Origin: Platycnemis pennipes | Lineage: Eukaryota > Arthropoda > Insecta > Odonata > Platycnemididae | Length of the DNA stretch: 64,000 nucleotides | NCBI GenBank assembly: GCA_933228895.1 | Contig: OW121855.1 | Coordinates: forward strand, 36,842,698-36,906,697 | Direction of reading: 5' to 3' | In this document: piece by piece, positions 33,089-43,734 of the stretch | Layout of the letters: every line of letters begins with the position of its first letter | Position numbering within the stretch: position 1 is the first letter of the stretch | Made by a program: the position numbers and the translations under genes | Notes under the pieces: model-generated | Told to the model about the DNA's origin: nothing | The model's input: only the letters and a program-made list of their open reading frames with translations | The model's database searches: none

Positions 33089-34022
33089 TAGAGATGGTCG
33101 GGTTGGATCCAAAGACCCGTGGATCTTTCATTTCATTCGCTATCGAAATCAGATCCGAAGACTATAAATTTGTGTCCGAATCGAATATTTTTAAATTTTG
33201 TGGCTTAATTGATGCACCCCGTGAATGGAATATAGATGCGGTAGATAGGTACTGGTAGATACTGACAAGGAGAAGATTTGTAACTTGGGTCACGAAATAA
33301 ATGACAATTTTTCCATGCTATTAGAGCAAAATAAAGAAATACATGTCTTGGCTATTTTTTTTCTCCTCCACAGGCCCGGATACATGGGAAAAAATAAAGC
33401 AGAATTTCATGCGGGTCGCCTACATTCGCCAGACTTGCATTAACCTATGATAATGAAGTTTTTAAAAATGTGAGCTAGGGTTCTGCCGTTCGTGCGTTCG
33501 ATCCTTAAAACTGGCTAGTAATACCGTCATGCTGTATTCCTGGAGTAAGGCAAGCAGGCAGTTTAAAAAAAGTAGATTATAGGAAATTTCATGTCAATAT
33601 ATGTCAACAAAATAAATATGAAATTTGGCATTAGTGAAAGTGATTGGAAAAATATTTTATTACAGAATTAAAACCATGGAAACAGTGCGTTAACTTTACT
33701 ATGTATTTTTGAGTGATGCATTTGAAAATCTAGTTTAAGTGACAAAAGTACAAAAAAGTCAGTATTTGCATACAAGGGTTGGGAATTAAGGATGATATAA
33801 TTTTTGATTCAATGGCTGAAAGAAAACTTTCAAACATTGATAAGAATCGAACTTCATTATCTGCAGCGCACTACCCCACTCAACTATTGTCAGCTTACCC
33901 CAGTTTAGACAATGCAGCCTCCCCGCATGCCATTCTACTTTTTTCAATACTGCATTCAATACTGTATACTGAATCTGTATCGGTATCGAGAATCAATAAA
34001 TTTTGGTATCGACTCTTCTCTA
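33089..34022. mobile_element. Possible hAT-type non-autonomous element
   Basis: TTAGAGATGGTCGGGTTGGA at the left and the complement of the right end, TTAGAGAAGAGTCGATACCA, share TTAGAGA(T/A)G(G/A)GTCG. The right end continues into GATACCGATAC-like words often seen in insect hAT ends. No 8-bp target duplication is visible and there is no coding region, so the call is weak. Confidence 0.35.
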
Positions 34023-35244
34023 ATTAAGAGCTTGTTGCCTGAGAAAAGACAAATTTTAACACAAGTTAGTCATTTGTATGTTGTAATTCTTTTGGAAGTT
34101 TCAGAGTGAAATATATAAAAAAATGAAGTTGCTATTAAATAACTAAATGCAATTTGCTTCTTGATTGAAAAGTCATAAGAAAGTGGGTTTTATCTCTTTG
34201 TGGAGCATAAAAGATAAAATACTCATAGATATCATTTTCTATGTTATGGTGAACATAAGTCATTTTGTATTTTTAGTTATTTTAAATTCGTTATTGTTAA
34301 CTCTATGTAGTTAACTCTACGTGGTTGGCTTCATGGTCTAGCATTCATAGATTCTATATATAGATGGTTTTTGATCTTCTAATCATTTGCCATAAATATA
34401 ACCAACCTAGAAACATAAACCTGTGGCATTTCCTGCACCAGATCTTGAAAAAAACATACCATTCTAATAATTTTTAATCAAAATAGCATGGTACATTTCA
34501 GTTGGAAAGAGCTGCATTTGAGTAAACAAAAGTTTAGGCTGTTGAGATTTCTTTTTATATGCAATTGAAATAATTAATGGAATTTTATGAACAACCTCTT
34601 CAATGATATCATCAGTCAACAATCCTAGGATTGGTTTGACGCAGCCCTCGACTCAATTCTTCTATCGGCCAACCTCTTTGTATTGATGAAATTTTCAATA
34701 ATATATCTGTGAAAAATATCATCAGAGCACTAGGGTAAATTGGACTCTACCTTCTTTATTCAGTCTTTTACGTGGCGAAAAAGATTTATTGTGATTCTAT
34801 TATTTGAGCTTTCCTTAATACTAGAAACTTAAATGTCCTCTTTTTTACCAACTACTTATTCTTAACATGAATGCCAAGATTGGGTCATTTTTAACCTGTG
34901 AATTTTTCTGGTAAAATATGAGGATAATCACAATAGCTATGCATGCTTTTTAAAGATATTTATTTTACAAGTACTGTATTTGCTGGTGTATAGGTTTCAT
35001 CGTCATATCAGACATACACACATTTTATACTCCTTTTGAAGGTCCAAAACTCTAAAATAAAATCAATATTAAGCTGAGAAATGTTGAGTGATATCGAGAC
35101 TATTTTCCATTGTTATACAAATTTATAACTCTTAAAACAATCATAGAACAGGTAGGCATAATGACTAAGTTTATAATTAATTAAAAAGTGAATTGACTTG
35201 AGAGGTTGGTCATTACGACTGAACCACGTGTGCGACTGACATAC
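34023..35244. other. Intergenic sequence, no recognised gene
   Basis: AT-rich with frequent stops on both strands. No repeat edge is recognised. Confidence 0.45.
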
Positions 35245-35301
35245 TTATCTACATCTACACGATACCCTGCAAGCCACCGCGAGGGTGTGTGGCAGGGGGT
35301 A
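35245..35301 (+). repeat. Dispersed arthropod core repeat, copy 2
   Basis: CTTATCTACATCTACACGAT is followed by ACCCTGCAAGCCACCGCGAG and GGTGTGTGGCAGGGGGTA. It matches the 19998-20056 block almost base for base. Outside the block the two copies do not align. Confidence 0.8.
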
Positions 35302-36470
35302 AAAGATTTCCAGATTTCTCTCCAGACAGAAAAAGATTTCCAGACTTTTCCAGATTTCCCTCTTATTTGAGTGATATGTGATCACTGTTGTATATTGAAC
35401 TGTAACCTGGAGATGTTAGTGAATCTCAAATTATATTTAACTGGAATTTTCTCTCTTTCATTAATGAAGCTTACAATATATCACGCTACTTATTATTTTT
35501 ATAGAACAGGAAAAAAGTTATGAAAATGATTTATTCATACCCACTCTTTTGCTTAAAGGCAAAATGCTGCTCATGTAATATTACAGTCATGTATGTTTAT
35601 CTTTATAAACTGTAAGTTTACCACCTACTGAAATTTCAACTGGTAATTTTAATTACTGGCACATAAGATACACCCCAAATTTTAGGCGTACATTTAAACC
35701 TCTCTATATTGAAATGGAAGGGGCCAAGTTTTTAGTCATTTTGAAGAAGGGAGGTTCACTATAAAGAGGTTTCAGCGAAATGAACACCTATTTTCTGCCT
35801 TATGGAATGTTTTGGCAATGATATGTGCTGCTGTCACTTTGATTACTCTATATACATATATTTAAAAAATGCAGTTATGATTGTACGTAGTTTTAATGTT
35901 TATAATAATAAAAAAAAGGGAACCAAAACTTACTTAAGCACTCTTCACCGAAAAACTTGTAATTTCTGTTTGTTTAATTTTTTTCAAATACTTTTCAAAT
36001 GATATTTTCTATCGTATTTAATAATAATAGATTCTCACTGCTGCAGCCCTCCATATAAATAAAATCTTTTCATCACTCCCAAAGCATCCTGCACCTCTTT
36101 TTTGACTGGCACTGACATTCACGCCTCTCCATCACCCACCTCTTCCATAGTAGAGTATATTGGTGACTCTCCTCCAACTTCTTCCTCCACTTCTCCCACC
36201 ACCATCCTCTCATTTCGGGTGCATGTGAGAAAGGTATTGTCAAAATTTGTTAAATCATCAAACTCTGATTGAACATTAATTATCTCATTCATTTCATGCC
36301 ACTCTGTTGGCTCATCCTCGTACACAATGTTTTCCTTGCTGCTGTCCCCCATAAATCTAGCCTTCTTAAAACATTTCTCAATAACCTGCAACTTTAAATA
36401 AGTGCAGGAATAACAGCCTCTGCATGCGTATAAATGAAATAAAAATACTCTGTATACTCCACACTATTTT

Positions 36471-36548
36471 TAATTTGCCGACCCGGGTTTCGTCTACTCC
36501 GTAGACATTATCAGGGTAACAGGACAGAGAGTAGCAAGCTCTTATATA
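36471..36548 (-). ncRNA. Hammerhead-like motif and TATA box in the inverted arm
   Basis: This is the minus-strand copy of the motif at 37500-37577: TATATAAG at 36548-36541, CTGATAA at 36514-36508, then a 6-bp stem II, GAAA, and CCCGGGTC. It carries the same G-to-A change in the core, so the arm was duplicated after or together with that change. Confidence 0.6.
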
Positions 36549-36902
36549 CGTAAACTGGAAAGGGGGTGGGGTAGTATAGGGGGGTGGTATGGGGAGGGGA
36601 AGGATGTTAAGGGAAAACTGGTGAGGAGACATAATTTTTACGGTCAAGGACAGGATCCGTTGGAAGTAGGGAAGGCTATGGAACACAACGGTGAGTAAAA
36701 CTGGGAGACAAATTCATTTACAAGGTTTACGTTGAGGTTGTTTGATGCTTTCTTAATTTCAAGTTGTTCGAGGAAATCTAGTTTCCCTCCTTTTTCTGCC
36801 GTGTGAAGTACTTCGGGGTTGAAGTCACTCTCGTGGTCGTTTTCGTTTAGATGTTTGGCAAAGCTTGATCTTGTGTCTGCCGTTAACCAGCACCAACAAA
36901 TT

Positions 36903-37404
36903 GAATTTAAGTAAAATTCAATTTGTTGGGAACCTTTCGTACAAAGTCGCGAACGCCTTCCCTAAAGAAAAATTTAATGTATCATTTTACAACCCTAAAA
37001 CTATAGGAAAAATCCTTTTCAACTCCAAAGACAAATTCAGCAAGTGTGACCAAAGCGGGGTGTACAGACTGAAGTGCAACACTCCTAATTGTTCATCACA
37101 ATATATTGGACAAAGTGGTCGGGCAATTAATACTCGTGTGAAAGAACATAGGAGGTGCTGGTTAACGGCAGACACAAGATCAAGCTTTGCCAAACATCTA
37201 ATCGAAAACGACCACGAGAGTGACTTCAACCCCGAAGTACTTCACACGGCAGAAAAAGGAGGGAAGCTAGATTTCCTCGAACAACTTGAAATTAAGAAAG
37301 CATCAAACGACCTCAACGTAAACCTTGTAAATGAATTTGTCTCCCAGTTTTACTCACCGTTGTGTTCCATAGCCTTCCCTACTTCCAACGGATCCTGTCC
37401 TTGA
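36903..37404 (+). CDS. Penelope-like element GIY-YIG endonuclease (C-terminal domain fragment)
   Basis: This open frame encodes the C-terminal domain of a Penelope-type retroelement protein, a GIY-YIG nuclease fused to an RT in intact elements. In order it shows VSFYNPKTIGKILFNSKDK, SGVYRLKC with the GIY-type motif, NTPNCSSQYIGQSGRAINTR with YIG and the conserved Arg, KEHRR, then FAKHLIENDHESDF and KLDFLEQLEI with the likely catalytic Glu. The two Cys (KC, NC) and the two His (KHL, DH) are the CCHH zinc-binding signature of this family. Stop is at 37402-37404. The frame opens upstream at 36865 on codons from the inverted arm, which are not native. There is no RT domain in the window, so this is a truncated gene with an intact nuclease domain. 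The inverted arm repeats the last part of it on the minus strand. Confidence 0.88.
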
Positions 37405-37499
37405 CCGTAAAAATTATGTGTCCTCACCAGTTTTCCCTTAACATCCTTCCCCTCCCCATACCACCCTCCTATACTACCCCACCCCCCTTCCAGTTTACG

Positions 37500-37507
37500 T
37501 ATATAAG
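37500..37507 (+). promoter_or_regulatory. TATA box upstream of the hammerhead-like motif
   Basis: TATATAAG lies 34 bases before CTGATAA, start to start. The same arrangement is in the Penelope copy at 28705-28743 (32 bases). If it works as a core promoter, transcription would start at or just before the ribozyme-like core. Confidence 0.55.
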
Positions 37508-37527
37508 AGCTTGCTACCCTCTGTCCT

Positions 37528-37577
37528 GTTACCCTGATAATGTCTACGGAGTAGACGAAACCCGGGTCGGCAAATTA
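37528..37577 (+). ncRNA. Hammerhead ribozyme-like motif of the Penelope element
   Basis: The core elements are in the right order: CTGATAA (37534-37540), stem II GTCTAC/GTAGAC with a GGA loop (37542-37556), GAAA (37557-37560), then CCCGGGTC with predicted cleavage after 37568. The tiny palindromic stem III (ACCCGGGT) has the same form as in Schistosoma and Penelope hammerheads, which work best as dimers. Stem I pairs weakly (CC/GG plus TT/AA around a mismatch). The usual core is CTGATGA; here the catalytic G8 is A, so cleavage is predicted to be lost or very weak. That Penelope-like elements carry hammerheads is established; this instance is read from sequence only. Confidence 0.68.
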
Positions 37578-37794
37578 AAAATAGTGTGGAGTATACAGAG
37601 TATTTTTATTTCATTTATACGCAAACATGCAGTTCCACCAAGTGACGCCTGAATCTGTGCAGTTCAGCCTCTGCATGGCCTGCATTATATTCCACAAACA
37701 CTTTAATTCATTTTCCTCTCTTTTCACAACATCTACACCACCAGTTGCTGTAGGTAATTTCTCTTCACAGTGGAACTATTCCTTGATGAAGGGG

Positions 37795-38102
37795 TTAACC
37801 CTTTTACTGCCAGCCCCTTTAAAGTAGACTGTGCGAAAATTGCCGAGCCCATTAAGCCCAGCCAATTGGCAAGCTCACTGAGATATATTTGAAGCACTTA
37901 ATTTTAATATATGAATTTTTATTTTTTCAATTTCGATCATAAATTTCACTTTTTAAGAGGATGAAAAAATTATTCATGCTGTCTATGATTTGAAGAAATT
38001 GTAACCATTACAAAGACGTGATGATGTAATGTAGGTGGGCCGATATATCGGCCCTTGGCAGTTTTCGCACAACCATAGGCAGTATGGCAGTAAAAGGGTT
38101 AA
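37795..38102. mobile_element. piggyBac-type MITE with TTAA target sites (copy 3)
   Basis: TTAACCCTTTTACTGCCA (37795-37812) and TGGCAGTAAAAGGGTTAA (38085-38102) are perfect inverted complements over 18 bases. The TTAA duplication is intact. The interior has GCCGATATATCGGCCC near its right side and no gene. It sits inside the Tigger transposase frame, between NTTSKF and PLHQG. Confidence 0.92.
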
Positions 38103-39322
38103 AATTTACTGGTGGTGTTTCGAGGGAAATACACTATTTGACGTTTCGTAACACCATGCCCTCAATTTTATGTGCTGTAGGCTGGTCAATAAAGAAGGCT
38201 ATATTCCGGTTTCTCATTCCCAACTTTGAGCATTTTTAGAGCATCTAGGCTTTTTATATTCCCCAATGACAAGTGGCTCCAATTCTTCAGAGCCATCAAA
38301 ATTAGCACAGATAAGCAATGTAAATTTTTCTTTGCATTTTGTCCCCTCCATGGCATATTTGGCCCCTAACTGCCGGAGTTCTGTCAGGATTTAAGTTATA
38401 AAAAAATCCCTTCTCATCATCATTAAATATGTCCTGTGGTTTATACCCCCTAAAATTGTCTGCAAAGCTTTTTTTCCCTCTTCTACCACTGTGTCACTTA
38501 CAGTAGCTTCTTTCCAAAACATCTGCAATGTTTTGAGATTACACCACATTCTAATCTTTTATTGCCATCCATTTGATGCTTGAGAATTTTCAATTCCCAT
38601 TTTCACTGCTACTTCTCTTGCCTTTTGCTGTAGAATAGGTCCAGATATGAGAATATTTCAGGCACTACCTTCTATCAACCAATCAAATATGTGCTTGTCC
38701 AACTTCACTTTTCACCACCTGAGATTATTTATGTAATTATCCTCGATGTGCTCCTTCTTAAGTTTCTCAACGTTCTTTTAAAATGGATGTCAGGGTTGAT
38801 CGTGGTATTATGTAGGTCTGAGTAACATCTGATTTTTGCTTCCCCTCATCAATGGCTTGGAAAACTGCTAATTTAGTTTCAGTCATGTCCAGCTGCCTCT
38901 TTTTTTTACAAAATTTCATGTCCATCGTGAGCCTAAAATTACTCACTTAAATTTTGTTTGAGTTCATTTTTACTAGTAATGTATTTAAAACATGACAGAA
39001 AATTATCAAATTTGAATTCATTTGAACCCTAAAATCTAGCAAATCTTTGAATGCTGGCACAGTAGCTGCATTAGATGTTAAACCCGTACGTTATCCCGTA
39101 TGTTAATCCTGATGGTTAATCTTGTATGTGTATATGAAGGAATTCATGTAAGAGGTATATGTCGGTTTACAAATTTTATTTAGACTGGAGGTTACTTTTT
39201 CTATCATTTTCGTAAATATAGAGCTATATAATTGCATACAAATTTTGGCAGGATCTCGAAGATAGTATGAAAAGCATAGAATTATGATACAAAGAGCTCC
39301 ACTAGGTAGAGGTTTTACTGTA

Positions 39323-40741
39323 TTTAGAGAGGGAAAATGTGCATCTTATATGCTGTGAACTGCAGTAGATACCTAAAAAGATAAGATATATCCATATAAG
39401 AGACTTAGCACATGAAATTATGATCCTTACCCATTGTCGAAACAAGTACAGTGTCATAGTTTTACCATGGTTTTTGGAAATGAACAGTTTCATTGTATAC
39501 ACTTTGTAGAGCACTTAATGTCATTACCATAACTGGCATGTTCCGATTGTCATCGTTTATTGTATATCTTCCATGAACATGCTACATGCTTGATAGTGCA
39601 GTGATAAATTTTCCCATATTCAATGCAAAGGGTGATAGAATGATTATCTCTGAATCAAATCTCAGAGTGAACTACTCAACATTATTTTCCCATCAATCTC
39701 TCTTAGGGACTTTTTTTTCTTTGCATGATCCAATAGTTGGTTAGTTTCATGTTTGGCATTTCTTTAGCTGCTAGATGTCTGGGGGGGAGTAAACTACCAC
39801 ATGGCAGAAATTGGCAACTGAAGTCAGATCTTTGTGGAAGCATTGTATTTTGAACCTTTGTACGTGGTTTTGCTTCTCTCAGAAGGTTATAGAGACCTCA
39901 TGGATATTCCTGGTGTTAGTTTTTCATTGCCACTCATAATAGCGGTCCATGCAGGATGTGATGAGCCCTTATTTTCCTTGTACTAATTTTCCCTATACTC
40001 TTATGAGTTCCATTGTCATCCAATCACAATGAGCAGTCGTGGAAAACCTTTAATTTCTGTAATACCTGAGACATACCAAGCTTGGCATTTGGCACCAGGA
40101 TTTCTCTCATTCGACTTGTCCGCAAGAATCATCATCTATGGGCACCTGTAATTACAAATTGTGATTAATGGTGATTATTTTAGAAGGGTTGTGGCAGTCA
40201 GTATTTAGATAGAAGAAAGTTTTTTTCTTGCAAAATTAAAATTAGAATAAATACATAATATGTTAAGATATGGTCAATTGACTCGAGCTTTATTTTTCAT
40301 TAAAAAAAAGTCTGGGAATTTCACTTTTTTACTAAATATTTCTGGAAACATGAATAAAGAATACAGGAAAATCACACTTGTTCATATAAGTTAATATAGG
40401 TACTATAAACTCAATATTTATATCATTAGTGGCATTTTTTTGTTAACGGATCACTAACGATAATGATATAAATCCCTGTAATATGAATGATGACCAGATT
40501 GACATGTTCATTTGTGATGTAGTCATAACAATTGGCCTTAAGTGTAGAGTCAACACTACTGGTGAAGTTTTGCTATTTGATGCATTTTCTTCACAACTTA
40601 CTTTACTGTCATACTGGTAACAGTTCCATAGGAAATCACATCTTTGAGTTGAGTTTTTAGTCTAAAGCTCAATGTGCTGTAATTTAAGAATTGCTAAAAT
40701 TGATGATCACCCTAGAAATCCTTCCACATAGAAAGGATCTG
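39323..40741. other. Intergenic sequence, no recognised gene
   Basis: AT-rich with scattered stops. No exon, repeat boundary or RNA gene is recognised. Confidence 0.45.
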
Positions 40742-40935
40742 GGTGTCAAGTTGGTGTGGTAGATGGAGTATTGGCCTCCCATTCTGATAACCCAGGTACG
40801 AATCCCCATTGTGGCAATTTTTTGTCTTTGGTAAACCGCTTCCTGCTTGATTGCTTTGTGGAGAGCACTTCAAGTGCAGTGCTCCTTCCGGATGTTTTCG
40901 CTGTGCTTTTTGCCTTTTGTTAAAAACAGCTTAAT
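40742..40935 (+). mobile_element. tRNA-derived SINE, same family as 25786-25935
   Basis: The tRNA-like head has GTTGGTGTGGTAGATGGAGT (A-box region) and a B-box-like CCAGGTACGAATCCCC at normal spacing. The body shares GGTAAACC and TTGTGGAGAGCACTTCAAGT with the other copy. Ends are approximate; no simple-repeat tail is visible. Confidence 0.65.
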
Positions 40936-41308
40936 CAGTCTAAAACACCTTTAAGGGCAGGATGAACATGAAACATCATTTTCAAGAATGATAAATTCAC
41001 TGATTTTTGAAGCAGATATTTAGGTCTTCAATAGAAACATGAACAGCTACTGACAATATGTTACACTGAGAATTACTGGAATTTATCCTGTGCAAAAAAT
41101 TCAATACTAAGAAATTCAGTTGATGTACACCTATGTATGTAAACACTCGTTATTTCTTTTCATGGCAGTTCATTTTTATTTATGATGTCGAAAGTCATTT
41201 AGAAATATTCTATATTTCCAAACTTTAATTCATGTGAAGAACTGTGAAAACTATATGGTCAAGGTTGAATGATGAACGTGCACATAGTGATAAATAACAA
41301 TTAATTCT
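40936..41308. other. Intergenic sequence, no recognised gene
   Basis: No feature is seen between the SINE and the left end of the PIF/Harbinger element. Confidence 0.45.
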
Positions 41309-42525
41309 TTAAGGCGGCTCTATACTTCCACCCTTTCTCAGATGTAACGGATTTTTGGGATTAGTTCTACGATTCCCCGCATAGGTGGCGGTATAAAAAA
41401 GTGGAATGGGGGGCCTTCTCCACCTCTTCTCCCCCTCCTCTAGATGTAACATGATAGCGGTCAGAGCATCTCCTTTCGGGAGATATCTCGAGCGCTGTCA
41501 CTCAAGATTCTTAGAACCCGACCCTTTCTTATCTATGACCAAATGAAGGGGTCTCAAATCTTCCTGTTTCTTGCTTGGGCATCGTTTCACTTTCTATTAA
41601 GAAATAATGATTCGTCCCACCTTGAATTTGCAATGATGGTAAATATTGTACAGATATTTAGAACGCGACTACAAGCATTAGTTGTTCGGTATCACGGAGT
41701 TGAGTTTACGATAGGTAATGCAATGAACCATGAGAGAAACAAAGTATCATAAATGTACCAAATGTGCACTTAGGTCAAAACGCAGCTAAAAATTGCGCTC
41801 ATGACGATTTGGCTTCTAATTTCTTAGCTCAATGAAACTCGAAAGTCAAGGGAAATTTTATTGGGCGTTTTTATTAAATGAACACGGTGTGCATGTATTT
41901 TTTCCAGCATGGTGTGAATTGTCGCAAATAATATTAATAGAATGTTGAGTGGATACGTTTCTTCTTATTTAATTACATTTAATATTCCTATTTCATTTCT
42001 CTATTTAATAAAATTATGTTATTCGGATTTCAGAAAAATTTTGACGCATTATAACATGCTTATGGCAGTTAAAATAAACAAATAAAATTTTTCATTTCCT
42101 AGGACCCTATGAATTATGCCAAGCCCTCCTTATGTAAGCTTGACAGCGAACAGTCATTGCGTAGAAGCGTGTCTTTCTCTGCCAGATCCTAACTGATGAA
42201 TCACTTAGGCAGGTTAGATTTTACGAGGACTCTTTTGTGAATGCTAATCCCTTGTAAAATATGCCCTGGTTTCAACTTTCAGAATCCGAAGAATGCTCCT
42301 TATCAGGAACTGAAATGGTGAAACATATTGTACACTCATTTCGTAGATAACTCAACGACATCAACTGTGCCTCTTTCATCAGTACAGAGAATGAGTGGAA
42401 GACTTAAGATTATTACAAACATAGAACAGTATGTATTTCCACTCTCTAAATCAATAGGGTATCATCTAATCGAGTCAAAAAAATGCCGGTTCAATACGGT
42501 TTAGAAGTTTAGTATTCATAAAACG

Positions 42526-42580
42526 CCTACATTTACACAATATCCTGCAAGCCACCGCAATGGTGTGTGGCAGTGGCGGC
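42526..42580 (+). repeat. Dispersed arthropod core repeat, copy 3
   Basis: CCTACATTTACACAATATCC is followed by TGCAAGCCACCGCAATGGTG and TGTGGCAG. It is the same block as at 19998 and 35245, more diverged at the 3' end. Confidence 0.7.
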
Positions 42581-42914
42581 CATTCACCATGCTGTATTAT
42601 CAAACAAGGAGAATACTTACTACTATCCTACTTAATAAACCTTGATAGAAATAGGCCACGAACATTTTTAAGGGTAATAACAACAAAATCTATAAAGAAA
42701 AGAAAAAATAATTGTATTCTTTTTGGGCCCAGCATCGATCCCTTGCGATCACCTTCTCAACTTCTCAAATCAACCCTATCAGTCATGAATACCTACCACC
42801 TTTTTTCCTAGAGCTAGACTTTATAATTTGCTTATGATATTTTGTTAAAGGAAATGTATATGTTTTTATGAATGATTTAAAACGTGGTACAATTCATGTT
42901 TCTGAAATTGTGTG

Positions 42915-43020
42915 CATTTACAGTGCACCCTGCAAGCCACCTTGAAGGCATGGCCTGAGGAGAGTCTATATGTATGTAGCGCCGTGCAAGCCACTCCCAG
43001 GGTGTGGGCAGGGCATTAAT
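42915..43020 (+). repeat. Two adjacent diverged core-repeat copies
   Basis: CACCCTGCAAGCCACCTTGA followed by AGGCATGGCCTGAGG, and then GCCGTGCAAGCCACTCCCAG followed by GGTGTGGGCAGGGC, are two partial copies about 55 bases apart. Both keep the TGCAAGCCAC element. Confidence 0.6.
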
Positions 43021-43734
43021 ATTCACCGAATATGTGCTAATAATCGCAATTCTAGTGAATCAGAGATTATTACTAATATCTCGCGGGACGCAGGTACACT
43101 AAAAATCTTACCTATTTTTCAAGGTGCAAGAAAATAAGGGAAGTACAGGGATGGAAAAATATAAAAGTTCCATGAATCATCACGCCGTCACCCCTGTGCC
43201 AGTGAATTAGCTAGAATCTGTATCCCGTTCTGTTTGATTTTAAATTACATATTACTGCACTATAAACAAACGTATAAGTTCCGTATCCACCAAGTTCTAG
43301 TGTGTGAATTATTTAAATCCACGTCGAAGGATGAATCTACGATACTAACAGAATAAGTGTTTTATTCACAAAGTAATTTTTCTATTGCTCATGCAATATG
43401 CCAATTAACATGGTCTTGGATCTTTTCAGATACACTGCAAACAAGTTTACGTAAATGTGTTCTTCCTGAAAATTCCAATTGGGTTTTTACGAAGGCTACT
43501 TTGCTAATATAGTTCCCATGTCCAATCAAAGTGCTTTTCCATAGTGGTTGGCCGGCTTATTAAAAGTATCTCCGCTCCTCTGCTTTACTATTTAGTGTAC
43601 CTTATATAAATTCTATTCTTTTATCCATGATCGCATATTTCTGGCAACATTTTCCCTGATATAGTTCTTTGGTAATCGTCAATCGATTTCTGCGGTCATT
43701 GTCTCAAACAAACCACTTCATCTCTGCTTTAGAT

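Larger units (their letters stand above)
36414..37677 (+). mobile_element. Penelope-like element with 470-bp inverted arms and 13-bp target duplication
   Basis: The insertion is flanked by direct repeats of CAGCCTCTGCATG at 36414-36426 and 37665-37677, which is a clean target-site duplication. Inside, 36425-36894 is the inverted copy of 37154-37623. Both arms carry the end of the endonuclease gene, the C-rich 3' region, a TATA box and a hammerhead-like core. The centre (36895-37153) holds unique coding sequence for the first part of the GIY-YIG domain. The inner junction begins with a short hairpin, CAACAAATTGAATTT facing AAATTCAATTTGTTG. The RT is absent, so the copy is severely 5'-truncated. 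Opposed partial copies are known in Penelope-like elements. It lies inside the Tigger transposon and is therefore younger. Confidence 0.85.
36119..38935 (-). pseudogene. Tigger/pogo transposase, interrupted by Penelope and MITE insertions
   Basis: Read on the minus strand from ATG at 38935, the N terminus has LAVFQAIDEGKQKSDV then PRSTLTSILK, the CENP-B-like helix-turn-helix. Next come DIFNDDEKGFFYNLNPDRT with the first catalytic Asp (about 38430), a CHGGDKMQRK segment, and RNRNIAFFIDQPTAHK with the second Asp (about 38190). VYFPRNTTSKF follows directly before the MITE, and PLHQGIV directly after it. The family has PxDQGI here, so the third catalytic Asp is His. The C-terminal acidic part (36391-36119) has VIEKCFKKARF, then EWHEMN and FDDLTNFDNTFLTC. 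There are multiple stops and frameshifts. The enzyme would have moved the element at TA sites; this copy cannot. Confidence 0.78.
35689..39322 (-). mobile_element. Tigger/pogo DNA transposon, split by two nested insertions
   Basis: The left end is TA then CATTTAAACCTCTCTATATT (35691). The right end complement is TA then CAGTAAAACCTCTACCTAG (ending 39320). These are pogo/Tigger-type ends with TA target sites. The minus strand carries a decayed transposase from 38935 to 36119. A Penelope-like element (36427-37664) and a TTAA MITE (37795-38102) interrupt it. Without them the element would be about 2.1 kb, a normal Tigger size. Confidence 0.8.

Noticed and set aside
36378..37652. Nearly identical open frames on opposite strands at 36378-36686 and 37362-37652
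   Set aside because: They are the two inverted arms of the Penelope-like element read across its 3' region and not genes.
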